Shown here: in pieces, positions 22,120-31,500 of the stretch
How the letters are laid out: each line of letters begins with the position of its first letter
Position numbering within the stretch: position 1 is the first letter of the stretch
DNA from: Ornithodoros turicata
Lineage: Eukaryota; Arthropoda; Arachnida; Ixodida; Argasidae
Reading direction: 5' to 3'
Assembly (NCBI RefSeq): GCF_037126465.1
Contig: NC_088203.1
Location: forward strand, 97,836,668 to 97,900,667
Length of the DNA stretch: 64,000 bases
The notes under the pieces: model-generated
The model's input: only the letters and a program-made list of their open reading frames with translations
Databases searched by the model: none
Told to the model about the DNA's origin: nothing
Program-made: the position numbers and the translations under genes

Positions 22120-22228
22120 TCGTGTTTTTATTATAATTCAATGACACGTTTTCTGGGACACCCTGTATATGCCGGCAACATATCAGTCACTTTTGTGCAA
22201 AGTTACGGTTCCTTTTTTTTTTTTTTAC

Positions 22229-22618
22229 AGTGTAGTGGCTACGATGATGGAATTCTACACTGAGGACGGGAGGTTACCCGGGTTCGAATCCGGGAGCCGG
22301 CTGTGCTGATTATGGTCAGCACGGGTTTTCCTCAGACGCTTCCTGGCAAATATTGCCACAGTTCCCTGTGTGTTCTTCAGTGCCCCACCCACACTCGTCT
22401 CCCTCAACGCATGAACTTCATCTTTTTTTTTTTAAAGTCATGTTTGTCTTTAATCTATCTCATCCTTCTTTCACTGTTTGTTCGTATATCCTTTATTTCA
22501 TAACTGTTGTCTTTTTCTTTCATTTTTGTTTGCGGAATAGCAAGCGGACGTCCCGTTTGGCTGACCTTTCCTCCTCCTTTTTTTTGTTCTAATAAATATA
22601 TCCACCGCCACCACCGCC
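22229..22618 (+). mobile_element. SINE with LINE-derived tail (type 3)
   Basis: tRNA-like head with AGTGGCTACGATGATGG and B box GGGTTCGAATCC, short SINE body (GGGTTTTCCTCAGACGC, CCACAGTTCCC). Then a 3' part identical in plan to the LINE 3' UTRs of this window: GGAATAGCAAGCGGACG, GGCTGACCTTTCC, AATAAATATATCC. Sharing a tail with a LINE is how many SINEs recruit its reverse transcriptase. Confidence 0.82.
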
Positions 22619-22619
22619 T

Positions 22620-23880
22620 GCTAAAATCTGATCAACATAGAAGTTGGAGAAAGAGGTAACATTTCTTTGCGTTTGAGGAACACCCAGACGAAGAGGACAA
22701 CAGAAGACTCAAAGGAGGAGCTGGAACTCCTGTGGCTGGCTTGCCCATACGACGCAAGCCATACGTTAATCATGAAAGCGAATTACAGCGGATGGCAGAC
22801 TCCGAAAGGGCTTTATAGCTTTGATCAGCATGTCACTAGTAGGACCTATCACTGGAGCCATATTAACATATGTTAGTACTGCTGTGTTTTCTGTCGCCGT
22901 AACTACTATAATGGAACGACTGTACGTACTTATTATTGTGATGGGCGTAGTTTCGTTACCGTTTCCATACTCGCTACCCGAATGTTTCCGTTTTCCGTTT
23001 AAGATACTGGCTTTCAACTTAGTTTCCGTTGCGTTTCCGTTAATGGAATAGCTGTTCCGGAGCGGCGAATGCACACACTTTTCTAAGTCTGCACACACTT
23101 TTGTCTAAGTGATGCCTTACGGTATATATCGCGTACACGCCAGTAACTTTGGTTCAGTGAAGTCGTACCTGCCGCGGATGCAAAATAAAAGCTGAAGAAA
23201 CGTGTCTGCTTTATTTATAGCGCCCTCCTTAAATTCTGAGTAGAGTAGAGCAGCGCTACACGCATACGTATCCCGTACTCCTTCCAGGGTCGTACAAACA
23301 GATGGAGGCTACTGCAATGATGAGATGAAAAAGTTGTAGGCGTTCATCCTCGTGACGTGTAGTCTGTTCTGGGATTACATGTGCTTTCTTTTTTGGATTT
23401 ACGTGAGGAATTCTACGCACTGATATGAGCGAGCGACGGATGCATTCTCAATATCTCATGTTGCGATTTTTGTTTCTCTGGGGACCCTATTTCTTATATT
23501 ACGGGGAGTAGAATAATCAGAATTTAGAAAAAAAAAATTCATCTCATATTGCCGAAGAACAGTAACGGCTATTGCCCGAATTCAACAGCAGCCGACCATT
23601 TCCATTTGTGTTTCCGGCAACGGATGACCGTCTTACGCGTTTCCGTTTTTGTTACCGAACGTTACCAGTTCCATTTTAGGTAATACGATATTGTATTCCC
23701 GTTACCATTACCGTTACCGTTCTCCGTAGCAGCGAAATCGGATAGGCAGGTGGGGCAGGTCCGGGTGAAGAATGTCTAGTAGCAAAGTACGGCAGTAGCA
23801 CTCAAAACTTATTTATCTTTTCATGAGGAGGCTTTGCCCTCAAAGTGAAGGCACAGACAAATCATGGGCTTCCGTGCAGT
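22620..23880. other. Unannotated; TTTCCGTTACCG-rich pieces
   Basis: Clusters of GTTTCCGTT and GTTACCGTTACCG at 22960-23040 and 23620-23730 could be a decayed hAT-type element, but no termini pair up. No gene seen. Confidence 0.35.
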
Positions 23881-23884
23881 GATC

Positions 23885-24270
23885 AAAACAGAACTTCGTC
23901 ACATAGAACCCTCTCGGCCAACCATCATCCCAAATGGCGTCATTCTTCCCCCTGACTGGTGAAAAACGAGAGGAGTACGACTTTTTGTGACACTTATGCA
24001 GTTATGTCAATTGTCAACAGGTGGTGGTGAAACAGCTCACCGTTGTAGGTCTCACAGAGGTGAGCAACGTCACGACTGACGCCCTGGTGAATGTGCTTCC
24101 TGGGCCGACTTCTAAGGGAACTCTGCCGATATATGTCTGAAAGCGTCTGAGGAAAACCAAGGAAAAACCCCCAGATAGCACAGACTGCACCAGGATTCAA
24201 ACCTGGGTACCTCCCAATTTTCACCAAAACGCTTACGCCCCACGCTTTCCACAAATCAGCTGTGACGACG
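23885..24270. mobile_element. Degenerate foldback MITE holding a SINE
   Basis: Left arm CAGAACTTCGTCACATAG, CCAACCATCATCCCAAATGG; right arm ACGCCCCACGCTTTCCACAAATC. The SINE at 24016-24232 lies in its loop. The right end is eroded. Confidence 0.65.
24016..24232 (-). mobile_element. SINE, type-2 tail, head truncated
   Basis: On the minus strand: B-box-like GGTTTGAATCC, GGGTTTTTCCTTGGTTTTCC, AGTCGGCCCAGGAAGC, GGCGTCAGTCGTGACGTTGC, GTGAGACCTACAACGG, (CCA)n. Confidence 0.85.
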
Positions 24271-24325
24271 TGCGATGGCTGACCTTTACCGTATGTGTTG
24301 ACCACTATTCTGAATGATATCATTC

Positions 24326-24474
24326 CAGTGGCGTAGCCATAGTGGGGAAGGGGGGGGGGGTTTCAAACCCTTACCGAAACCGTACCTTTGGTAGTACATT
24401 TGGGAGAGGGAAACTAGGTCGATATACTCCGCCCCTATATATGGTTCCGAAATACTTTTCTAGCGACGCTACTG
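24326..24474. mobile_element. Short hAT element (CAGTGGCGTAGCCA ends)
   Basis: CAGTGGCGTAGCCA start and TAGCGACGCTACTG end, 149 bp. Eight-base duplication TATCATTC / TATCGTTC (24318-24325, 24475-24482), one mismatch. Relative of 8317-8728. Confidence 0.8.
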
Positions 24475-24614
24475 TATCGTTCAGTGTCCTGATTTGTTCA
24501 AAACTGGGGGAGGTGCCCATCTGGGACATGCATAATGTGTCCAAGATAGGCGCCTCTTCCCATTTTCCACAAAGCAGGACACAGAATGATATCATTCGGA
24601 ATGGTGGTTGACTA

Positions 24615-24851
24615 CACTCTTAAAAATGAACTTCACCACGCAGCACTCTCCTAGCCAACCATCATCCCGAATGACAACGTTCTCGCCCCTGATTTGTTGA
24701 AAACGGGAGGAGGAGCCTATTTTGTGCCGTGCATAATGGCACAAAATAGGCTCCTCCTACCATTTTCAGCAAATCAGGGGCGAGAACGTTGTCATTCGGG
24801 ATGACAGTTGGCTAGGAGCGTGCTATGTGGTGAAGTTCATTTCTAAGAGTG
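24615..24851. mobile_element. Foldback MITE, subfamily B (symmetric)
   Basis: 237 bp, TA duplication at 24613-24614 and 24852-24853, both arms B type, inserted into the TA of GACTAGGAGCG in the older MITE. Confidence 0.92.
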
Positions 24852-24888
24852 TAGGAGCGTGTTATGTAGTGAAGTTCTGTTTTAACAG

Positions 24889-25099
24889 CATGTCACGTCG
24901 AGACTGGGAGGTACCCGGTTCGAATCCCTGTGCTGTCTGGGGTTTTCCTGAGTTTTCCTCAGTCGCTTTCAGACATATGTCGGCACTGTTCCCTTATAGA
25001 AGCCGGCCCAGGACGCACATTCCCGCAGGCCGTCAGTCATGACGTTGCCCACCTCTGTGAGGCCAAACAACGGCGACCCCACTACCGCCACCACCACCA
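24889..25099 (+). mobile_element. SINE, head-truncated, type-2 tail
   Basis: Begins inside the tRNA head (GTCGAGACTGGGAGGTACCC), B box GGTTCGAATCC, full body and (CCA)n tail. Perfect 13-bp target duplication TCTGTTTTAACAG (24876-24888, 25100-25112). Confidence 0.92.
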
Positions 25100-25115
25100 T
25101 CTGTTTTAACAGTGT

Positions 25116-25746
25116 ATACTTCAGGACAGATCAGCTCCAAGAGTTCAAACTCCGCCCACAAATCGAATGACACCTGTGAATGGCTTACGCGGCCGCGTGA
25201 CGCGTTCGAGTCACAACGTATATTTGAACTTCATATTTCTGTTTAAAAAAAAAGTGAGGTTCGCTTGGCAATTTTCAAAGTTCAGTTGATAAAAATGCAT
25301 TTTCCGCAATTAAAAATTGTCCAAAGCCTTCCTCAATGGTGGCAAAAGTTTCCAGAAGAGGGAAGGAGAAGAAGATGAAACTTTATGTTTAGGCTATGGC
25401 GTTTAGGCATTCTCAAAGGAAACAGACGTGAGCTCTTCTTTCTCCTCACGACTCTGAGGATCAAAATTTTTGGCATAGTCTACAGGGTTTAACGGCCCTC
25501 ATGCGTGTGGGAGCAGTTGTTTGCTAAGCTGCCTGGCAACAGCTCTGTACTGGGGCGCTACCACTCCGACCAATCATATATCAAGCACGGAAATCATTAC
25601 AACAGTTAGGACTCTAGTTTGATGACATTTTTCTAACCCCTTCACCTCACCTCTAAATCACTGAAAACTGCAAATATATGCGATGATCGTTTATAATGTT
25701 ACGAGGAAAGAGGCACATCTACCTGTGATGCTAGAATGTTGAATAT
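25116..25746. other. Unannotated spacer
   Basis: Nothing recognised. Confidence 0.3.
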
Positions 25747-25747
25747 A

Positions 25748-26889
25748 CAGGGTGTGTGCAGAAAAACATGACCCGCATTTAGGCACATAGCTTGTTGCCT
25801 ACCTAACTAACGAACTTCCGGTGGCGCACGATGGCGCATTTATGCGTGCGAAATCTGCAGAAAAATTGTGGAAGCCATACTCAGCTTAAAAAATAAACGG
25901 AACAACGAGAACGTCGGCTTCCGTGCATCAGAATATGGCAACATGGTGGACAACAGGGTGTATGTGAATCAGGGATCGGAACCGGAACTGAACCCGAACC
26001 GAAAACCGGAAAAAACCGTTATTTTCTGACGAACCCGAACCGAACCGAACCCGAACAATTGTTTTGCTTGTCCTGAGCCGAACCGGAACTGAACCGAAAA
26101 AAATTGATACGGTTACCGGTTCGGGAATCGGTTCAGAGGTGAATTAATTGTACTACTGACCGACCTTTTTTTTTGCGCACCTGAAACGGTTATCTCACAC
26201 CTTTCTCTTACAATCGTGTACGGTGAGCGTAAGCTTGCTTGCATATAGCAAAATTACTGCCCGTGGACCGGTTAAACCGAGGCCGAAAAAAGTAACTGTT
26301 CCAATCCCTGTAAATGCCCCGACCGCTGACAGATTTTTTTGTGTCTGTGTATGTGCGGGGGGGGGGGGGTTCTCCCTAAGCCGAACCCGAACCGAACCGA
26401 ACCGATATACCTGAACCGGTTCAAGCTGATAATTTCGGTTCAGCGGAGCTAAACCCGAACCGAACCAATATGCCTGAACCCGAACCCGAACCGGACCGAA
26501 AAAAATACCGGTTCCGATCCCTGATGTGAATGGGCAACACGGTGGACGTAGGAGAGTTGTGTTCAAGTACCGCTAGTGGAGCTATCGGTGCATAAATCGA
26601 AACGATGTCCCTATGGATGCTCATCGGCAGTACCCCTAGCGGTGCCTGCACATAACTCTCCTGAGACCGAAATGCACTACCATGCACTGTCATGACCGCC
26701 CTATTGTAATGCATGGAAGCCCATGTTTTCGCGCTCTGTTTATTTTTTTACACTGAGTATGCCTTCCAGGATTTTTTTGTAGCTTTCGCACGCATAAATA
26801 CGCCGTCGTGCGCCACCGGAAGTTCCTCGGCTAAGTAGACAACGAGTTACATGTAAAAATGCGGGTCATGTTTTTCTGCACACACCCTA
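25748..26889. mobile_element. Foldback element with CAGGGTGTGTGCAG ends
   Basis: Left CAGGGTGTGTGCAGAAAAAC and right GTTTTTCTGCACACACCCTA, TA flanks. Arms of about 150 bp match over GGCGCACGATGGCGCATTTATGCGTGCG and its complement (two blocks). Its middle is occupied by a hAT element at 25970-26523. Confidence 0.8.
25970..26523. mobile_element. hAT element built of AACCG repeats
   Basis: Ends CAGGGATCGGAACCGG and CCGGTTCCGATCCCTG. Perfect 8-bp duplication ATGTGAAT (25962-25969, 26524-26531). Most of its 554 bp are degenerate AACCGAACCCG words in both halves, plus a G run at 26357-26368. No transposase. Confidence 0.92.
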
Positions 26890-26891
26890 TA

Positions 26892-27505
26892 CTTCAACAC
26901 AGAGCAAGTGTTGCGCCAGTAATTATCGCATTAAAATTAGTCTGTCTAGGCATCCTAAATGTAGGAAACGCGAAAGCTAGGGCTCTGCAAGGGTCTGCAG
27001 CTCCTTTCGCAGGTTATTACGTTGGGACAACGTCCATACATCGCGTGTAGTGACACAGAAACCGCGGTCGATTTGCAAAGAAAGTCTAGCACACTTGTAG
27101 CAATTAGCTTATGGTTGTCATACGTGTGTACATTACCACGTCGGCAAGAATTAGTGGGAAAACAAATACTTGGAATTTAAAGGGGTCGTAAACAGGCCGC
27201 AAAACATTTCACAAATAATGGTAGTCCATGAAAGAACGCATACCATAATACCGCAATATAAGCCCATGCAGTCACCCTTGGTAATGTAGATGTGCACCCA
27301 ATTCACAACCATCCATGAAATGAGCTGGGTGTATATTGCAAAATACACCCCTCTTACGTTAACATATAGGTGAAAAAAATTAGTGTGCAGGCAGACATAT
27401 AGCAGGAGAAACCAATCTAATTTGCGCCGTGCAATGGACGAATCCCGCATGCGTATGGTATTGGCAGCGATGTTCGCGGCGCTGACATCTAATCGAGCAT
27501 GACAT
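26892..27505. other. Unannotated spacer
   Basis: A 128-codon minus-strand frame (27151-27537) ends in the foldback element below; I do not recognise it and do not call it. Confidence 0.3.
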
Positions 27506-27506
27506 C

Positions 27507-28205
27507 GGGCTAAATAATTCGCGAAAGGGTGCACCAATCGAATAACTTTCTTTTTTACAATTATCTGTACGATACCACCTGCACGATGTGCACCGTGTGA
27601 ATGAGTGGGAGGCGCTCATTATTTAAATAAAAATTAAAATGAGTTTCGTTAAGAAAAACATAACTTCTCAAGCAGGGCGCCATCGGCATTAAACTACCCC
27701 TTTTGGGACCTTCAGTGGACACCTTTTAGAACAAAATCTACCAGAGAAGCGGGTCATTTGTTGCTGTAATTATTTGGTTTCGGTTCACATATTTTGCCGC
27801 AGCTGGTCGCGAGGAAGGACGTAATTCATTGGTGTAAGGACATAATTCATTGGTAGATAAGGGAGTGGAAGAGCGTCCTTTTGCACTTCAGTGCGACCAG
27901 CCGCGACAAATATGTCAACCGAAACCACTTGATTACAGCAACAAATGACGCGCTTCGGTGGTACATTTTTCTCTAAAATGTGTCCACTGAAGGTCCCAAA
28001 AGGGGTAGTACCCATTTTAATGGCGACAGCGTCCCGCTTTAGAAGTTATGTTTTTTTACGAAACTCTTTTGAATTTTTCTTTAAATAATGAGCGCCTCAC
28101 ACTCATTCACACGGCGCGCGACTTGTAGGTGGTATCGGACAGATGCTTGTAAAAAAGAAAGTTCGTCGATTGGTGCACCCGTTCGGCGAAAGATTTAGCC
28201 CGGGG
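27507..28205. mobile_element. Large foldback element, ~310-bp arms
   Basis: Left arm CGGGCTAAATAATTCGCG, GGTGCACCAATCGA, GAGGCGCTCATTATTTAAA, ACTACCCCTTTTGGGACC mirrors the right arm GGTCCCAAAAGGGGTAGT, TTTAAATAATGAGCGCCTC, TCGATTGGTGCACC, ATTTAGCCCG. Short central part at 27820-27890. No clear target duplication; family unknown. Confidence 0.78.
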
Positions 28206-28985
28206 ATTTAACTCAAATACCCGGTATATCCATGACTTACGTTACCCGGTATATGTTCATGAGCTGTTACCTAGGCAACATAATCTTACGGCCACGTATA
28301 CGCTAAAAGGCTCAAAGCAGCTGACGTACATTAGCGAGGCTGAACAACCTAGCACATTGCTGATACTGCATGGAGGCAACGCCAATGAACCTCTCATGAA
28401 GGTACACGTTCGCCGAGGCGCGACTGTAATGAGGGGAGCAGAAAGCAAAGAGAAACATAATATAACATCGCAGGATTTCGCAAAAGGAAAACTCATCGAC
28501 ATCTCTATTGGCTCCCGATAGCTTTCCTGCCACGTGCCGTAGGGATCATTTGTGCAGAAGGGAAGCTTAACCTGCACGACCTGCGAAGTCTGAATAACAA
28601 ACATCTTGCAGTCCATGGCCGTGAACTCTAGGAGCGCGACGTGTTACATTTACTAACTAGAGCTGAAGAGCATTTCATGTTCCTTTCTCTCTCTCTCTCT
28701 CTCTTCATCCCTCTCTTTTTCGTGTGCGTGTATTTATACGGGAGGCCTATTTCTTGCGTTGTTCCGACGGGAGAGAAACGCATTAAAGTGAATGGCTAAT
28801 ATTGGTGTGTACTGTAGGATGTGAAAGAGGCGACTTTAAAATGGATAAGTTTGCTTGCTCATGCTCTTTCAGATTCTCAGTTTCAGTTCAGTTTCAGTTT
28901 ACTTTGCGAAAAAAAGAAGAACATGTAACAACTGTGTTTGCAGGGAACCTCCCCACTCTCCAAAGCCAAAATAAAGTTGTTGTTG
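28206..28985. other. Unannotated; (CT)n at 28684-28704
   Basis: Minus-strand frames of 119 and 73 codons at 28257-28616 are unrecognised. AATAAAGTTGTTGTTGTA near 28970 looks like a LINE-type 3' end but nothing coding precedes it. Confidence 0.3.
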
Positions 28986-28987
28986 TA

Positions 28988-29054
28988 TAATGTAAAAAAC
29001 CCCGAGACTAGGGAACACGAAGGGACAGACACAAACACGAAGTCTCAAATGTTT
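28988..29054. repeat. Truncated copy of palindromic repeat F
   Basis: TAATGTAAAAAACCCCGAG, ACTAGGGAACACGAAGGGAC matches the left arm of the complete element at 31096. Confidence 0.7.
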
Positions 29055-29436
29055 TTTGTTGTTGTGTTTGCAGGGCAAGCCCTGTAGATTCACCAGCTCA
29101 TGCTCTTTAACTCGCTTTCGAAAATTTCTGACACGTTTTGCTTGAGCATATTTGGACATTCCCGAACATTTAGTTCGGAGGAAGCACCTGTACACAGGTG
29201 TGTTCTTGGACTCAATCTGCTCAAATTGCTATGCTCTGCTCAGTATGCTTCTGTTCATCTTCTGCAACTCTTTGTGCGTTCTAAGAAAAGTGTGGGTCTC
29301 TCGCGTATACGGCGGAACTCACGTCATAACAATGGAAGGGCATCATTTGCACCCCAATTGGTCACACCTTGCAAGCTTGATTTCTTCCTTCCTGCAAGAA
29401 AGGAAAATAGTCCCTTCGGCTAATGAAGCACTAAAT

Positions 29437-29496
29437 AATAATGATACCGTGATGTTACACGAAAGGTTTGTGCACCCAGTGTGGCGACATGTTGCC
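29437..29496. repeat. Dispersed short repeat R5, copy 1
   Basis: AATGATACCGTGATGTTACAC..AAGGTTTGTGC..CAGTGTGGCGACATGTTGC. Related copies at 36977 and 56859. Confidence 0.6.
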
Positions 29497-29563
29497 ACTA
29501 TGGGCAGACACTGATAAAGCATGCACTGCTTCTCACTACTGCGAAGACAACTCGGCCGGCTCA

Positions 29564-29811
29564 CACTCTTAAAAATGAACTTCACCGCATAGCACGCCCC
29601 TAGCCAACCATAACCTCGAATGATATCGTTGTCTGCCCTGATTTGTTGAAAACGGGAGGCGTACGTCTTTTTTGTGACAATTATGAACAGCATAAGTGTC
29701 ACAAAAAGGCGTACGCCTCACGTTTTCAACAAATCAGGGCAGATAACGATATCATTCGAGGTTATGGTTGGCTAGGACTGTGCTATGCGGTGAAGTTCAT
29801 TTTTAAGAGTG
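29564..29811 (+). mobile_element. Foldback MITE, subfamily A (symmetric)
   Basis: 248 bp; both arms A type (GATATCGTTGTCTGCCCTG, GGCGTACGYC stem), loop GACAATTATGAACAGCATAAG. The flanking dinucleotide is CA on both sides rather than TA. Confidence 0.92.
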
Positions 29812-29828
29812 CAGGCTGCGTCATACTG

Positions 29829-30077
29829 CACTCTTAAAAATGAACTTCACCGCATAGCACGCTCCTAGCCAACCATCATGTCGAATGATATCGTTATCTG
29901 TCTTGATTTGTTGAAAATGGGAGGCGTACGCCTTTTTTGTAACACTTATGCTGTTCATAATTGTCACAAAAAAGGCGTACGCCTCCAGTTTTCAACAAAT
30001 CAGGGAAAAGAACGATGTCATTTGAGATGATGGTTGGCTATGAGCGCGCTATGAGGTGAAGTTCATTTTTAAGAGTG
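29829..30077 (-). mobile_element. Foldback MITE, subfamily A (symmetric)
   Basis: Same family as the neighbour 18 bp upstream but in the opposite orientation, judged from the loop (ACTTATGCTGTTCATAATTG). Flanks TG and TA do not match perfectly. Confidence 0.9.
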
Positions 30078-30079
30078 TA

Positions 30080-31093
30080 GGACGCGGAAGGACGGATTTC
30101 TCTCGCGCACGAAAGGTTACCGAATGCTCATAGAATTCTCCGGTACCAGAGTTGCTGAGTTGTTAAAAAGAGGGGGGATGTGTGTCAGTCAATTCACGCA
30201 TGATTGCAGGCATCCACTTTTCATAGTTTGTAATGTTGTGGCCTCCTTCCTCATCCTTCCTTAGAATATTGTATTATTTTTTTCTATTCCTGCGGTGTAA
30301 CTAACTTTATTACATCTCAGGTAAGGTTAGCATGAGCGCCGCATTGTTGTTCCTACACGTCGCACAACACTGCCTACCCACAGAAATAGCAAAGGCTTAG
30401 CAGTAGCTATAAGCAGGAGTGTTTGAATAAATAAGGTACTGCTTAGCAATGCATGAGAATTCGGCCTTCCGCTGTTCATTCACACAGGAAGAGTCAGGAT
30501 AGCATCCGCTATTTTCTGACCCACCTAGCAGTGCTGGCTGAGCTGCGAGGGCACTTACACAATTGGCCCCAAACCTACTAATGCGAGTTAGATCCGCAGA
30601 GTAGTGCCTCATTGGTGCTTATGTGCAGGTGGAAACATTCTCACGCGACACCATCTTTTTATTATGTTTTAATTCCGTGTCGGCGTCGCAGAGCAACTCT
30701 GGCTTGAGCGAGTTGATGGAGAAAGCAGATGGGGAACGAACAAGGGGGGAGGGGGAGATGTGACGTGACACCATCTGACTCCCTGGCAAATATACGTAAA
30801 CACTGAATCGACATGAAAGGAAAAATAAGCATGATGCAATCTGTGCTGTCACTGCTGTTTCGCAGCAACCTTCACTCCTCATAATAAAAAGTTCAAACAA
30901 TTTCGCGGGTTCACTAAGTTAGGTTTCGTTCGGGGTAGAAGAGAAAGTATTTCGCAGCTTTACGTTCCAGCTTATTGCGCGGGGTCGTGTGAACTGACGG
31001 TATGAGAGAATGGGGCTACTGATTAAAGGTAAACAGGCAGTTTATGGCAATGAAAAGATGGCTAAGAAGCAAGCGAGCTGGTGAAGTCGATGC
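30080..31093. other. Unannotated region
   Basis: Nothing recognised. Confidence 0.3.
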
Positions 31094-31095
31094 AT

Positions 31096-31295
31096 AATGT
31101 AAAACCCCGACACTAGGGAACACGAAGGGACGGACACAACACGAAGTCCCTTCGTGTTGTGTCAGGCTCTGACCAACACGACCAACACGACTTACCTTAC
31201 TCTGACCAACACGACTTAGCTTTCGGCTTAGCGAAAGCTTGGTGAAACCTGACTCGAAGTCCCTTCGTGTTCCCTAATCTCGGGGTTTTACATTA
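31096..31295. mobile_element. Palindromic element F, complete
   Basis: 200 bp with ends TAATGTAAAACCCCGA and TCGGGGTTTTACATTA, inner CCTTCGTGTT/AACACGAAGG blocks and a short CCAACACGAC direct repeat in the middle. MITE-like; superfamily not assignable. Confidence 0.75.
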
Positions 31296-31325
31296 CACAG
31301 TTTTTTTATTATTATTATTATTTAT

Positions 31326-31500
31326 TTTTATTCCGTGTTAGCGCCGTGAAGCAACTGTGGCTATGAGCGGCGTACAGACGTGGACAGATGGAGAGAGGAC
31401 AGCAGGAAGGAGTTGGGGACATGGGGGTTAGTATGCGTCCTGGGCCGACTTCATGCGGAACTGTCTGGAAAGTCTTCGGAAAACCAAGGGAAAAACTCAG
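31326..31500 (-). mobile_element. SINE 3' part, type-1 tail
   Basis: Minus strand: GAGTTTTTCCCTTGGTTTTCC, GAAGTCGGCCCAGGACGCA, then CTGTCCTCTCTCCATCTGTCC and CACGGAATAAAA. Same tail as 1049-1335; head missing. Confidence 0.85.

Larger units (their letters stand above)
20797..22165. mobile_element. Large foldback element E, copy 1, with two nested MITEs
   Basis: Ends CAGGGTGTCCCAGAAAACG and complement, TA on both sides. Arms of about 430 bp mirror each other (CACCTAGAATCATGCGGTCA, ACATAGTTAAACTTACG-like, CCGACGAAAGGAGGTTGGAA). Without the two MITEs (21094-21341, 21872-22119) it is about 870 bp, the same as copy 2 at 43234. No transposase. Confidence 0.9.
24298..25115. mobile_element. Old foldback MITE dismantled by three later insertions
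   Basis: Residual pieces 24298-24325, 24475-24614, 24852-24888 and 25113-25115 join into one palindromic MITE (GAATGATATCATTC, GGTGCCCATCTGGGAC, loop near 24530). Its right end is GTGAAGTTCTGTTTTAACAG. The inserted elements are a 149-bp hAT, a subfamily B MITE and a SINE, each with its own duplication. Confidence 0.78.

Noticed and set aside
20797..22165. Assignment of element E to a named transposon superfamily
   Set aside because: TA duplication and CAGGGTGTCCC ends are suggestive of mariner-type elements, but there is no transposase to confirm it.
27151..27537. 128-codon minus-strand frame
   Set aside because: Runs across the border of a foldback element and resembles nothing I know.
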